From positions 52,108 to 116,107 of the forward strand of contig JACRJO010000036.1 in NCBI GenBank assembly GCA_016219985.1: DNA of 64,000 nucleotides. The letters are read 5' to 3'. Positions 43,393 to 52,339 of this stretch are shown in pieces. The stretch's first letter is position 1, and each line of letters opens with the position of its first letter. The stretch comes from Sphingobacteriales bacterium. Its GTDB lineage: Bacteria > Bacteroidota > Bacteroidia > Chitinophagales > Chitinophagaceae. The notes under the pieces were generated by a model that saw only the letters and a list, made by a program, of their open reading frames with translations, was not told the DNA's origin and did not search any database. Position numbers and translations under genes: made by a program.

Positions 43393-44014
43393 ATTGTCTT
43401 TTTGCTCTCCTGATCCACTCCGCCAGTCCGAAGACCGCCATGATCAGTAATACAATATAATAAACGCTGGTGAATACAAGGCCTTTAACAAAATAAAGCG
43501 GAACCGATGCAATATTCGTGGCGATCCACCAGTACCAGCTCTCCACTTTTTTCCTTGTCATCAGCCACATACCGGTAAATGCCGTGGCGGAAGCAAAGGC
43601 ATCGGCCCAGGGAATGGCTCCCTCAAAAAATTTATCCTTCAAATAAACCAGGGAGAAATAGATCAGGGTATAGAAGATCCCGAAGAAAAGAAACTGGTAC
43701 AGCAACATCCGCTTACCGGACCAGGTAATATGCAGCAATTTGTCCTTGTGTTCATCTTTCCGCAGCCACATATACCAGCCATAGAGGCTCATTACGGTAT
43801 AATAAAAGTTGACACTGGCTTCTCCCGGCAGGTGAAATTTAAAACTCAGGTAGATATAAAAGACCGTATTGATCAGCCCGACGGGATAGACCAGGATATG
43901 CTCTTTCCGGCTGAACCATACACTGGCAATCCCGGCAAATACAGCTATGTATTCGAGCCAGGTAGTCTGCTGCATCCCGTCGATAAACTGCTGGTATATT
44001 TCCTGTAGATCCAT
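43385..44014 (-). CDS. pnuC: Nicotinamide riboside transporter
   Basis: A 209-residue membrane protein with about seven helices, a SWEET-like fold. WLEYIAVFAGIASVWFSRKEH at the N terminus, FYYTVMSLYGWYMWLRK (W-x-x-W motif region) and ESWYWWIATNIASVPLYF are the PnuC signature segments with the Trp and Asn residues that contact the riboside. The overlapping kinase gene traps the substrate inside the cell. A near-consensus -7 element (TATCTTTA on the minus strand, about 44041-44048) lies upstream. No THI-box-like region was noticed, which favours riboside over thiamine (PnuT). Confidence 0.93.
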   Translation of the reverse strand: MDLQEIYQQFIDGMQQTTWLEYIAVFAGIASVWFSRKEHILVYPVGLINTVFYIYLSFKFHLPGEASVNFYYTVMSLYGWYMWLRKDEHKDKLLHITWSGKRMLLYQFLFFGIFYTLIYFSLVYLKDKFFEGAIPWADAFASATAFTGMWLMTRKKVESWYWWIATNIASVPLYFVKGLVFTSVYYIVLLIMAVFGLAEWIRRAKRQYA

Positions 44015-44156
44015 CTGCTGCCTTAACCCTGTTTTCCGCTAAAGATACTGGGGAATGGAAACAGAGCGGTAAATCAGGCAGAATATTTAAGATATTACCT
44101 ATATTTCGACACCCTTACCCGGTACTCCCTTTTAATCAACTATTAAACCCATTACC

Positions 44157-45041
44157 ATGCGCCGAATCTTCCTGCTCGTTTGCCTTTTTTCCGGAACATT
44201 CCTTCAAAATGGAATAGCCCAGGTTACTCCCGTTGTCAACCCGGTAATGACGCTTCCCAAACTGACCATACCCGCCAGTTTTGCCGGTAAAATAAAATTA
44301 GTGGACAGCCTGCAAAAAGCGAAGGCGCCCGACGGAGCGATCCTGAAAGCTTTTTTACCGCAATACGCCGCGCAATTCCAGCAACAGTTGATTGAAAACT
44401 TACTTTTACTGGACCAGGCGTCCATGGATAATGGTAATGTCTGGTTTTCCAGGCGGGTGCCCGAACTGATAACAACGGTAAGAAGAGAATACCCGGAAAT
44501 AACCCGGCCGGTCATTTATAAAATATTCTACGCTTTTTGTTACAGCAAAAAACCTTCTTTTTTTGACCTGTTCTGGCCCTGGGATATGGAAAAGGCGCTG
44601 AATATTTCTTATGGACAAAATGCGGGCGATAATACCGCTCCAAAATACCTGAAAGAAGCCAACCTGGGCATGGATGTGGTATTCTCCTACTACGCGTATA
44701 AGACTACTCTCTTCACAGACCCCTGGGTTACTTCGGGTATGCCCAATTACAGTCCCGAAGAATTCCAGGGACTAACCGTAAAATCAACGGTCTATAAATT
44801 CCTTTCGGGTGGATTCAGCCCGGCGGAGATCTATGATGCCATGCGCCGTGGTGGTTACCGTTCTGATTATTGGCTGATCGGGTACTGTTTTGCTAACTCC
44901 CTGTACGGAACACCCGTTGAAACGGTGGCCCGGATCCTTAAAAAAGATTATATAACTGACACAGAACTCGTCCGTATCCTCGGCCAGTCATCCGATTACA
45001 AAAAGCAGGAGAACATTTTAAAAGCCCTGCAGGCAAATTAA
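44157..45041 (+). CDS. Hypothetical secreted protein
   Basis: A 294-residue protein with a signal peptide (hydrophobic 4-19, cleavage near IAQVT) and an otherwise soluble, alpha-helical composition. Possible landmarks are AFCYSKKPSFFDLFWPWDMEKAL and the helical KSTVYKFLSGGFSPAEIYDAM stretch, but I do not recognise a family. It is monocistronic and ends at a long perfect palindrome. The ATG at 44157 is the start that supplies the signal peptide. Confidence 0.65.
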   Translation: MRRIFLLVCLFSGTFLQNGIAQVTPVVNPVMTLPKLTIPASFAGKIKLVDSLQKAKAPDGAILKAFLPQYAAQFQQQLIENLLLLDQASMDNGNVWFSRRVPELITTVRREYPEITRPVIYKIFYAFCYSKKPSFFDLFWPWDMEKALNISYGQNAGDNTAPKYLKEANLGMDVVFSYYAYKTTLFTDPWVTSGMPNYSPEEFQGLTVKSTVYKFLSGGFSPAEIYDAMRRGGYRSDYWLIGYCFANSLYGTPVETVARILKKDYITDTELVRILGQSSDYKKQENILKALQAN

Positions 45042-45048
45042 TAGTTAT

Positions 45049-45078
45049 AAAGAACCATAGCGATCGCTATGGTTCTTT
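45049..45078. terminator. 30-base perfect palindrome, bidirectional terminator
   Basis: A perfect palindrome (AAAGAACCATAGCG and its complement, centre between 45063 and 45064) flanked by A and T runs. It lies between convergent genes; the stop codon of the minus-strand M23 gene (45067-45069) is inside it. Confidence 0.8.
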
Positions 45079-45747
45079 TGATTCAGGGATTTTGTTTTTA
45101 TACCGCTTCCAACCCTTCAGGTATTTTATCCCCTTCGAAGTTTGAAACCTTGTGGGTACCTGTTGCCATTGCCCACCTGATGAGCGCCAGACGAGGAAAT
45201 GCAGGTGCGGATTGAATGCATATCCCGTTTTCCCGCTTAACGCAATCACCTGTCCTTTCTTCACCGTATCGCCCACATTTACCAGGGCCCCGTTAAACTG
45301 CAGGTGCCAGTAGCCCGCCCTTGAACCGTCGGGGTGCTGAATGATAATATTGTTTCCCTCCTGCCGGTATTTTTTATCCAGCCCCCCTTTTTTCCCGTCT
45401 TCCTTCACCCGTACTACCACACCTTCCCTCGCCGCACAGATCCTTGTTCCCCGCTTCATATTAAAATCAAGCGCCGCCCTTTCTTTATGGGTAAAGCGGC
45501 TGAAATAACCCTGGATCACCCGGAAGGTTTTTCCTTCCTCATAGGGCAGGGCATAAACATAGCTGGTATCGTCTTTCAGGATCCCTTTCTGCAACAATTT
45601 TACCTGCCGGCGAAGGGGGTTCTTGCTGACGGAGCAGGAACAGAGTAACAGGAGCAGTATGGAAATAAGCGCCAGGCTTTTGTGTCTTCCCTTTATGAGA
45701 CCCGGTGGTGAGTAAAGCCGGCGGTTTTCAGTCAATACAACAGGCAT
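45067..45747 (-). CDS. M23-family metallopeptidase lipoprotein
   Basis: A 226-residue lipoprotein (hydrophobic run ending LLLLCSC) with a LytM/M23 domain from about residue 70. FTHKERAALDFNMKRGT gives the first zinc ligands (His and Asp), GYWHLQ and NPHLHFLVW the H-x-H part. Between them is a lysine/glycine-rich loop (VKEDGKKGGLDKKYRQEGN) also seen in a second M23 protein at 51646-52248. It probably cuts or binds peptidoglycan at the outer membrane. The frame is open to a GTG at 45780; the ATG at 45747, five bases after a near-consensus -7 element (TAATTTTA), is chosen. Confidence 0.85.
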   Translation of the reverse strand: MPVVLTENRRLYSPPGLIKGRHKSLALISILLLLLCSCSVSKNPLRRQVKLLQKGILKDDTSYVYALPYEEGKTFRVIQGYFSRFTHKERAALDFNMKRGTRICAAREGVVVRVKEDGKKGGLDKKYRQEGNNIIIQHPDGSRAGYWHLQFNGALVNVGDTVKKGQVIALSGKTGYAFNPHLHFLVWRSSGGQWQQVPTRFQTSKGIKYLKGWKRYKNKIPESKEP

Positions 45748-45989
45748 AACTCTAAAATTACAGGATTGCCGGTAATCCACCTGCTGCAGACCGGCTGGAA
45801 GGGAGAGTCAGTTTCGGAAAACAGGTACTTTCGCGGATTCATTATATTGGTTATATTGAACTGGGTAACAAGCGGGGTTGTCCGGTAACGGCCTCCTCCG
45901 GCGAAACCCGGGCCGGAAACAACGGAATTAACGTTTTGTACAGATCCGGAAACCTGTTGCCCCCGTAACTGCTGAGCGAAACAAAAACC

Positions 45990-46862
45990 ATGAAGTACTG
46001 TTTTACACATACCGACGGTCACGGTAAAATTTTATTGCATAAACACGAGCATGATTTCCGGCAGCAGTTCTATGAACAAAAAAAGGGGTTCACTTTTCAT
46101 ACCATCGCCTGGAATACCGGGGCTTCCCAGCTGATCTATATTGATGAAGTGGCTTACTTGTTTGAGGCAGCCGCTGTTCTCCCCATCATGTTTAACCAGA
46201 GTTTCCGGTTTGAACGGCCGGAAGATATTGTAGCCTGGCAGTTTAACCGGGAGTTTTACTGCATTGTGAACCACGATGCGGAAGTTGGTTGTGTGGGTTT
46301 TATTTTTTTTGGCCCTTCCCCCACCATGTTTATTAAACTTGAACCGGCGGATACTGCTATTTATGAAAACCTCCTGTCGGTTTTTGAAGAAGAATTCGCC
46401 TCGGAAGAAGACATCAAGGGAGAAATGCTCCGCATGCTGCTCGTGCAACTGATCATTAAAACCACCCGGCTGGCCAAAAAACAATACCTCGGCAACCCCG
46501 AACCGGCCGAAGATAAATTCAACCTGATCCGGCAGTTCAACCTGCAAGTGGAGATCCATTTCCGGGAACAACACCAGGTGCAGTTTTATGCCGGCCTATT
46601 GAATAAATCACCCAAAACCATCTCCAACTACTTTGCCCTGTACAGCCGGAAAAGCCCCCTGCAGTTTATCCACGACCGGATCATCATGGAAGCCCGGCGC
46701 CTGTTTTATTATACGGAAAAATCGGTCAAGGAAATTGCCGAGGAACTGGGGTTTGAAGAAATCTCCCATTTCAGCAAGTTCTTTAAAAAATATACCGCCC
46801 AGAGCCCCTCGCAACTAAGAAGCCGGGTCAGCGGCCGGGACCCGGGAAAAATATACCAATGA
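45990..46862 (+). CDS. AraC-family transcriptional regulator
   Basis: A 290-residue protein with an N-terminal cupin-like sensor region (about 1-140) and a C-terminal AraC DNA-binding domain (about 185-280): two helix-turn-helix units, with TISNYFALYSRKSPLQFIHD and SVKEIAEELGFEEISHFSKF, the second being the characteristic conserved motif. The inducer is unknown. It is followed by the YHS/DoxX/DinB-like gene run on the same strand, which it may control; that is inferred only from position. Confidence 0.9.
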   Translation: MKYCFTHTDGHGKILLHKHEHDFRQQFYEQKKGFTFHTIAWNTGASQLIYIDEVAYLFEAAAVLPIMFNQSFRFERPEDIVAWQFNREFYCIVNHDAEVGCVGFIFFGPSPTMFIKLEPADTAIYENLLSVFEEEFASEEDIKGEMLRMLLVQLIIKTTRLAKKQYLGNPEPAEDKFNLIRQFNLQVEIHFREQHQVQFYAGLLNKSPKTISNYFALYSRKSPLQFIHDRIIMEARRLFYYTEKSVKEIAEELGFEEISHFSKFFKKYTAQSPSQLRSRVSGRDPGKIYQ

Positions 46863-46928
46863 TCGGGAACTATGTATAATGGATGGTGAAGAGCAAACTG
46901 CAGTTTTGCATCCTTAAACACCGGTCAG

Positions 46929-47390
46929 ATGAAATGGATTTACTGTCTTTTATTCCTGCTCGTTATGCTGCATGGGCCCGTACAGGCGCAAACCGGCTTA
47001 CGCAGCAAACATTTCAACCTGGAAAAAGGCCTGGCCATACAGGGCTATGATCCTGTCGCCTATTTCACAGCGAACAAAGCGGTAAAAGGCCGGCAGGAAC
47101 TGGCGGTATTTGCGGAAGGGGCCACCTATTATTTTTCAACGGCAGCCAACAAAGAACTGTTCCTGAAAGATTTCCGGAAATATGAACCCCAATATGGAGG
47201 CTGGTGCGCCTATGCCATGGGCGCCTCCAATGAGAAAGTAGAAATCGATCCCGCTACCTTTAAAATAGTGAACGGGAAACTCTATCTTTTTTATCATTCC
47301 TGGACCAATAATACCCTGAATAAATGGAACAGGAACGAGCCGGACCTGAAAACCCGTGCTGACCAACACTGGCAGACCCTGTTTCACTGA
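46929..47390 (+). CDS. YHS-domain exported protein
   Basis: A 153-residue protein with a signal peptide (cleavage near VQAQT) and a YHS-like domain: IQGYDPVAYFTANKAVKG and the aromatic TYYFSTAANKELFLKDFRKYEPQYGGWCAYAM region. YHS domains are small modules that probably bind metal ions or haem-related compounds. It begins a short run with the DoxX- and DinB-like genes (spacings 24 and 17 bases). Confidence 0.85.
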   Translation: MKWIYCLLFLLVMLHGPVQAQTGLRSKHFNLEKGLAIQGYDPVAYFTANKAVKGRQELAVFAEGATYYFSTAANKELFLKDFRKYEPQYGGWCAYAMGASNEKVEIDPATFKIVNGKLYLFYHSWTNNTLNKWNRNEPDLKTRADQHWQTLFH

Positions 47391-47414
47391 TTATCCCGCA
47401 AAAAACAACCAGGT

Positions 47415-47816
47415 ATGAACATAAAAAAAATCATCCCCCTTGTACTCCGCATCGCAGCCGCGCTGATCCTGCTGCAAACACTTTATTTTAAATTCACCGC
47501 TCACCCGGAATCGGTAGCCTTATTCACCAAACTGGGCGTGGAACCCTGGGGCCGTATCGGTACCGGTGTATTTGAACTGATCGCGGGTATTCTCCTGCTT
47601 CTTCCTCCCACCGTTTTTGCCGGCGCACTAACCGGTATCGGGCTGATGAGCGGGGCCATTTTCTCCCACCTCACGGTTATCGGGATTGATTCGGCAGGTG
47701 ACGGCGGCCAGCTTTTTATCCTCGCAATTATTGTCTGGGTCAGCTGTGCAGTTCTTTTGTGGATCTATCGTGCACAGGGACAGAAAATGTACCAGGCAAT
47801 CGCCGCTAATAAATAA
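47415..47816 (+). CDS. DoxX-family membrane protein
   Basis: A 133-residue protein with four hydrophobic helices. LRIAAALILLQTLYFKFTAHPES and GTGVFELIAGILLLLPPTVF are typical of the DoxX/DoxD group of small membrane proteins, which often accompany redox or sulfur proteins and whose role is unclear. It lies between the YHS and DinB-like genes, so this looks like one transcript. Confidence 0.85.
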   Translation: MNIKKIIPLVLRIAAALILLQTLYFKFTAHPESVALFTKLGVEPWGRIGTGVFELIAGILLLLPPTVFAGALTGIGLMSGAIFSHLTVIGIDSAGDGGQLFILAIIVWVSCAVLLWIYRAQGQKMYQAIAANK

Positions 47817-47833
47817 ACTGAAAATCTCCTTTT

Positions 47834-48370
47834 ATGATCTCCATACAACTGGCAAAGCAATTAGGATACCTGCAGCGGCTCTTGTTGCAGTTATCCGGTG
47901 AACAGTACACAAAGCCGGTGCGGCACCTGGATCAATCCACGGTCGGGGGACATAGCCGCCATATCATCGAAATCCTTCAATGCGTGTTAAAGGGATATGA
48001 ACCGGGCCGGGTAGATTATATCCGGCGTACCCGGGATCTCCGGCTTGAAACCAGCCGGGAAACAGCCCTGCAGGCGATTGATGAACTGGTACAGGCCGCT
48101 GCAAGACCGGATAAAACCCTGTCTCTCGTGGTGGCAGCACAAACAGGCGGAGCCTACGGGGAGATAACGACAACCTATAACCGCGAAATGGCATATGTCC
48201 TGGAACATACGATCCACCACCTGGCATTGATCAAAGTGGCCCTGGTCGAAATGAACCTGAACCTGGTAAACAATGAATTTGGGGTGGCTTATTCCACCCT
48301 GCTTTATAAGCAATCAGCCGGTAAGAAGGCAGAACCGGAAAGCGTTGCCGCGGATACTATTATAGCATAA
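47834..48370 (+). CDS. DinB/YfiT-like protein
   Basis: A 178-residue four-helix-bundle protein. His residues in GGHSRHIIEI (about 44-53) and HTIHHLALIK (about 127-136) are at the positions used for divalent metal in DinB/YfiT proteins, some of which transfer thiols such as mycothiol or bacillithiol. The substrate is unknown. It is the last gene before the NRDE gene, 11 bases away. Confidence 0.75.
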   Translation: MISIQLAKQLGYLQRLLLQLSGEQYTKPVRHLDQSTVGGHSRHIIEILQCVLKGYEPGRVDYIRRTRDLRLETSRETALQAIDELVQAAARPDKTLSLVVAAQTGGAYGEITTTYNREMAYVLEHTIHHLALIKVALVEMNLNLVNNEFGVAYSTLLYKQSAGKKAEPESVAADTIIA

Positions 48371-48381
48371 ATCCCTGGTCT

Positions 48382-49149
48382 ATGTGTACGGTTCTTTTTA
48401 TTCCACAGCAGGAGTCGGTCATTTTCACCTCTTTACGGGATGAAAACCCGGGGCGACATGCTGTTGGCGGTCCGGTTATCATGACCGGTGAGAACTGGAG
48501 TTTCCTGGCCCCCATTGACCCGCAGGCCGGGGGTACCTGGGCCGGTATAAATAATTTCGGGAATGTGGTGATCCTGCTGAATGGCGCTTTTGAGAATCAT
48601 AAAAAGAAAACCCGGTACAAAAAAAGCCGTGGCCTGATCGTCACCGGCTTACTCAAATCCGTTTACCCGGTAGTGGAATGGTCCCTGATGGATATGGATG
48701 GGGTTGAGCCCTATACCCTGGTGGTATGGAGCGAACAAAACCTGTTTCAACTGGCCTGGGACGGGGAACATAAACACCGGACCCATTTCGATACCGGCAT
48801 GGCCCGCATCTGGTCATCGGCCACATTGTATAGTCCCGGGGCAAAAAAGAACCGGGAAGCCCTGTTTGAAAACTGGATACATTCCCAGCCCGGTATCAGC
48901 CGGGAATCAATCCTCGCTTTTTTTTCCTCAGTCAAAGATCCGGTAAACGGTTTTCTCATGAACAGGGGCGCGGGGTTGAAAACCCTGAGTTATTCTTTTA
49001 TACAGCTGGGACCGGGCAAGCAGGGGTGGTTGAGTTACCATGACCTGGACAGCGGCATTCAGCAGGATCAGGTTTTGCCCCTGGAGCAGTATGTCCCGGA
49101 TCTCCATCATCTTTATTTCCCCTCAAACCCGCCAGGCTATGCCCGTTAA
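48382..49149 (+). CDS. NRDE/TANGO2-family protein
   Basis: A 255-residue Ntn-hydrolase-like protein. The protein begins MCTVLF, with Cys2 as the probable processed nucleophile, and has LRDENPGR near residue 19, the variant of the N-R-D-E motif that names the family. GGTWAGINNFGNVVILLNG and DTGMARIWSSATLYSP are further family segments. Its function is unclear; the eukaryotic TANGO2 is linked to haem or lipid handling. It overlaps the next gene by 11 bases. Confidence 0.88.
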   Translation: MCTVLFIPQQESVIFTSLRDENPGRHAVGGPVIMTGENWSFLAPIDPQAGGTWAGINNFGNVVILLNGAFENHKKKTRYKKSRGLIVTGLLKSVYPVVEWSLMDMDGVEPYTLVVWSEQNLFQLAWDGEHKHRTHFDTGMARIWSSATLYSPGAKKNREALFENWIHSQPGISRESILAFFSSVKDPVNGFLMNRGAGLKTLSYSFIQLGPGKQGWLSYHDLDSGIQQDQVLPLEQYVPDLHHLYFPSNPPGYAR

Positions 49150-49723
49150 CCCCATCAGCGCATTTGAATACAGCACGATCCTGGTATCCATCATACTGGG
49201 ACTGGGGATTACCCATTTGCTGTCGGCCTTTACCGATTTACTGTACAATCACCGGCAGGTACGGTTTTACTGGCCCCAGGGTATCTGGGTTCTCTTTATA
49301 CTTTTTCTTCATATCCAGGACTGGTTCATTACCTACCAGTTAAAAAACAAAACAGTGTGGACCTTTACCGAAATGGTTTTTGTACTCCTGTACCCGATCT
49401 CCCTTTTTGTAATAGCGAAACTCCTGCTGCCTTCGAATGAGCAGGAAGAAAAAAAGGATATGAAACAATATTACATGAGCCAGTACCCGGTACTATTCCT
49501 GCTGATGTCCTGCAGTATTTTCTTATCGGTATTGTTTAACCTGCAGCTGTTGCAGCAATCCCTGGCAGCGCAGGTACCGTTAGTTGTTTTTTTCCTGGTC
49601 ATGCTGTTTGTAGCTGTTAAAAAAATTCATCATCCCCTGTTGCATAAACTGATCGCGGCGGGCCTGTCGGTGGCCACTGTTATTTCCGTCCTGCTGGAAA
49701 AAGAAAACTGGGTAATCAACTAA
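49139..49723 (+). CDS. Six-helix hypothetical membrane protein
   Basis: A 194-residue protein with six hydrophobic helices (about 7-31, 43-65, 70-90, 111-133, 142-160 and 165-184). I do not recognise the family. The frame extends upstream to 49040 within the NRDE gene, but the ATG at 49139 gives a typical membrane-protein start. It is sandwiched between NRDE and ATP-grasp genes with an 11-base overlap and a 3-base gap, so it is probably co-transcribed. Confidence 0.7.
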   Translation: MPVNPISAFEYSTILVSIILGLGITHLLSAFTDLLYNHRQVRFYWPQGIWVLFILFLHIQDWFITYQLKNKTVWTFTEMVFVLLYPISLFVIAKLLLPSNEQEEKKDMKQYYMSQYPVLFLLMSCSIFLSVLFNLQLLQQSLAAQVPLVVFFLVMLFVAVKKIHHPLLHKLIAAGLSVATVISVLLEKENWVIN

Positions 49724-49726
49724 ATC

Positions 49727-50782
49727 ATGCGGAATTACCTGAAACGATTCTATATTAAACTGCGGAGCTGGGAATACTGGCCAACGGCACTCGTATACGG
49801 ACCTGTATTTCCTGTTTATCTCTGGTATTGCCTCCGGGCCCGGAGTTTTTTCTTTACCGCCGCATCGAATCCCGGTATCCAGCATGCCGGGCTGATGATG
49901 GAAAGTAAATTCAGTATTGATTCCCTGGTACCGGCCGCTTTCAGACCGGCATCCCTTTTATTCGAACCGGGAACCTGTTTCAGCCGGATCGGGGCCGAAC
50001 TTGAAAAAAAGGAATTCCGCTATCCCCTCGTGGTAAAACCGGATATCGGGGGAAAAGGGATGGGGGTGATAAAAATAAATTCAGCCGGGGAACTGCAATC
50101 CGTTATCAGCAATTATCCCGTCCCATTCCTGGTACAGCCCTTTATTGATCTTCCGAATGAAACCGGGCTTTTCTGGATCCGGATCCCCGGTGAGAAAGAA
50201 GGGAGGATCACCGGTATTGTCCGGAAAGAATTCCTCCGGGTAACCGGGGATAGTAAACAGTCCATCCGCTCCCTGCTCCTGTCCAATGACCGGTTTCGTC
50301 TCCAGTTACCCGCATTGGAAAAACAGCTGGGCCCGGCGATCAACCAGGTGCTGCCCGCTGGAAAAACCGAATTGCTGGTACCTTATGGCAATCATGCGCG
50401 GGGGGCTCTCTTCCTGGATGACAGTCACCTGATCAGCCCGGCGCTCAATGCTGCATTTAATAGAATCTGCAACCAGATCCCCGGGTTTTACTTTGGCCGG
50501 CTGGATATCCGGTACAGGAGCTGGGAGGAACTGGAAGCCGGAAAAGCTTTCAGCATTATTGAACTCAACGGTGCGGGCAGTGAACCCACCCATATTTATG
50601 ATCCCCGGCATTCCCTGCTCTTTGCCTGGAAAGAAATAACCCGTTATTGGAAACTGCTCTGGCTTGTAAGTATGAAAAACAAGAAGCTGCAAAAGGCGGA
50701 ATGGATGAGTTTCCGGGCAGGTATGCAGATGCTGAAGAGCTATTTCACTTATATGAAAGCGTGCAGAAAGGGGTTTAGCTGA
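49727..50782 (+). CDS. ATP-grasp domain protein
   Basis: A 351-residue protein with the ATP-grasp fold: YPLVVKPDIGGKGMGVIKI (about 101-119) is the nucleotide-binding loop and lysine, PFLVQPFIDLPNETGLFWIR the adjoining strand and hinge, and FGRLDIRYRS and FSIIELNGAGSEPTHIYDP the metal-binding carboxylate part. It would join a carboxylate to an amine or thiol using ATP. The D-Ala-D-Ala ligase and carbamoyl-phosphate types are only distant fits; the substrate is unknown. Confidence 0.85.
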   Translation: MRNYLKRFYIKLRSWEYWPTALVYGPVFPVYLWYCLRARSFFFTAASNPGIQHAGLMMESKFSIDSLVPAAFRPASLLFEPGTCFSRIGAELEKKEFRYPLVVKPDIGGKGMGVIKINSAGELQSVISNYPVPFLVQPFIDLPNETGLFWIRIPGEKEGRITGIVRKEFLRVTGDSKQSIRSLLLSNDRFRLQLPALEKQLGPAINQVLPAGKTELLVPYGNHARGALFLDDSHLISPALNAAFNRICNQIPGFYFGRLDIRYRSWEELEAGKAFSIIELNGAGSEPTHIYDPRHSLLFAWKEITRYWKLLWLVSMKNKKLQKAEWMSFRAGMQMLKSYFTYMKACRKGFS

Positions 50783-51066
50783 GTGGCGGAATGCTATTCG
50801 TTTCTTAAGCCGTGTTTGCTTATTAATAAAGTAAAAATTCAAACCCGCCGACCGGAGCTTTAGCGCAGGTGGGAGTAAAAAGTAAAAAAGCCTAAAGCGG
50901 GAAGTGTCGTTATTGTGTCCGGGCCTCACTTTTACTGTTACCGCTGCCTATTGCCCACTACCTATTGCCTACTTCCACTTTCCCGAAGAATACGAAATGC
51001 CCCTCGATTTCCAGATGATTCTTAGAAGACTGACTACCAACTACGAACTACCGGCTACTAACTAAC
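50783..51066. repeat. Gene-free stretch with degenerate words
   Basis: No gene is seen in 50783-51057. Two parts look like degenerate tandem words: CTATTGCC/CTACCT variants (about 50941-50976) and AACTACNAACTACC variants (about 51035-51065), the latter reaching into the stop region of the following minus-strand gene. They recall the word-based elements at 27.5-30 kb. Confidence 0.5.
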
Positions 51067-51585
51067 TACCTCCTCACACATCTTCTTCAAATTCTCCAGC
51101 CCCTTCACAAACTGGTAATTGAGATTTTTATTGATCAGCGGTCCCATTAAGCGGGCAATGGGATAGGGCAGGTCGCCGCTGTTTTGCCAGGTGACCTTTG
51201 TTTCATTACCATCGCCCCAGGGTTCAAAGAGCCAGTTGTCTCTCGCCTTGCTTTTCCAGGGCTTTAAAAATTCCAGGTCGAAATGAATATGTTTCTGGTC
51301 CAGGCTCAGCAGGGTCAGCCGGCCCACCCCGACTTTCTTTCCTTCCCATGCGTATTGATGACCGGGACTGCCGGCCGCACCCGTGATATTGCTTTTGGCC
51401 GTCGGATCGGATTGCTGCCAGGGGTTCCAGCGGCTGTAGTAATTTAAATCCGAGATCCGCTGCATGATATATTCAACCGGGCGCTTGATAAAAACGGTTT
51501 TCTCCACATGATAGGTTTTGGGCAGGAAGGCCGCGGCTGCCAGCACGAAGACGATCAGGCCAAGCAGTATATAGATGAAGATCAT
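51058..51585 (-). CDS. SRPBCC-family protein
   Basis: A 175-residue protein with an N-terminal TM helix (about 3-19) and a START/polyketide-cyclase-like domain: VEYIMQRISDLNYYSRWNPW and DNWLFEPWGDGNETKVTWQ are typical of SRPBCC proteins that bind lipids or hydrophobic ligands. Its ligand is unknown. The last bases of the gene are part of the degenerate tandem word described at 50783-51066, so its exact 3' end is in low-complexity sequence. Confidence 0.82.
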   Translation of the reverse strand: MIFIYILLGLIVFVLAAAAFLPKTYHVEKTVFIKRPVEYIMQRISDLNYYSRWNPWQQSDPTAKSNITGAAGSPGHQYAWEGKKVGVGRLTLLSLDQKHIHFDLEFLKPWKSKARDNWLFEPWGDGNETKVTWQNSGDLPYPIARLMGPLINKNLNYQFVKGLENLKKMCEEVVS

Positions 51586-51645
51586 GGCTGGTTATTTAGA
51601 CAGTTAAGTTACCGAATTGAGGCGGGTTGTACAATGATTATTCCC

Positions 51646-52248
51646 TCAGCGGCGGGTGCGGTAAAACTTTCCCGGGCGCAGGTAAATAACCCCCTGCCGG
51701 GTATAGAAACGGGTGGGGAGCTGGGTAAAGTTGCCGGAGCCATCCTTTCCCTGCACTTCAAAATGCAGGTGCGGAAAAGCCGAATAGCCGGTATTGCCGC
51801 TGAGACCGATCGCCTGTCCATTTTGCACGGTATCCCCGGTATTCACCAGCACCCCGTCTTTTTTTAAATGCCAGTACCAGGCCAGGCTTCCATCGGCATG
51901 CCGGATCGTTATATAATTTCCGTCAGACAGGTTCTCCGGTTTCAGCCCGCCTTTATCTGAATCCTCCCGTACCGATTCCACCACACCGGCCCTTGCCGCG
52001 CAGATGACCGTTCCTTTTTTAGTCTTAAAATCGAGGGCTTTCTCTCCCTTGTGACTGAACATGGATTCATACCCCTGAACGAGGAAAACCTTTTTCCCTG
52101 TTTGGAAGGGAAGCGAATAAATATAACTGCTGTCCTCTTTGAATTTACCATTCTTCAGGTCTGCTGTACTGAAATTTGTTTGTGCCCCGCAACTGAATAC
52201 CAGCAGCAGGCAGGCGGAAAATAATCCTTGTTGAATGACAGGCAGCAA
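51646..52248 (-). CDS. Second M23-family metallopeptidase lipoprotein
   Basis: A 200-residue lipoprotein (LLLVFSC lipobox near residue 20) with an M23 domain from about residue 65. FSHKGEKALDFKTKKGTVI, WYWHLKKDG and FPHLHFEVQ carry the zinc ligands. SDKGGLKPENLSDGN is the same insert as in the M23 protein at 45067-45747; the two are clear paralogues. The only start that fits is a TTG at 52248, because no ATG or GTG opens the signal peptide. Confidence 0.85.
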   Translation of the reverse strand: MLPVIQQGLFSACLLLVFSCGAQTNFSTADLKNGKFKEDSSYIYSLPFQTGKKVFLVQGYESMFSHKGEKALDFKTKKGTVICAARAGVVESVREDSDKGGLKPENLSDGNYITIRHADGSLAWYWHLKKDGVLVNTGDTVQNGQAIGLSGNTGYSAFPHLHFEVQGKDGSGNFTQLPTRFYTRQGVIYLRPGKFYRTRR

Positions 52249-52339
52249 AATGAATGATTACGTTGTTACAGCAATATACAATAAAAGGGCTGTATCCTTC
52301 CGGATACAGCCCCGCGGAATGAATTCCTGTTTCCTTTCT

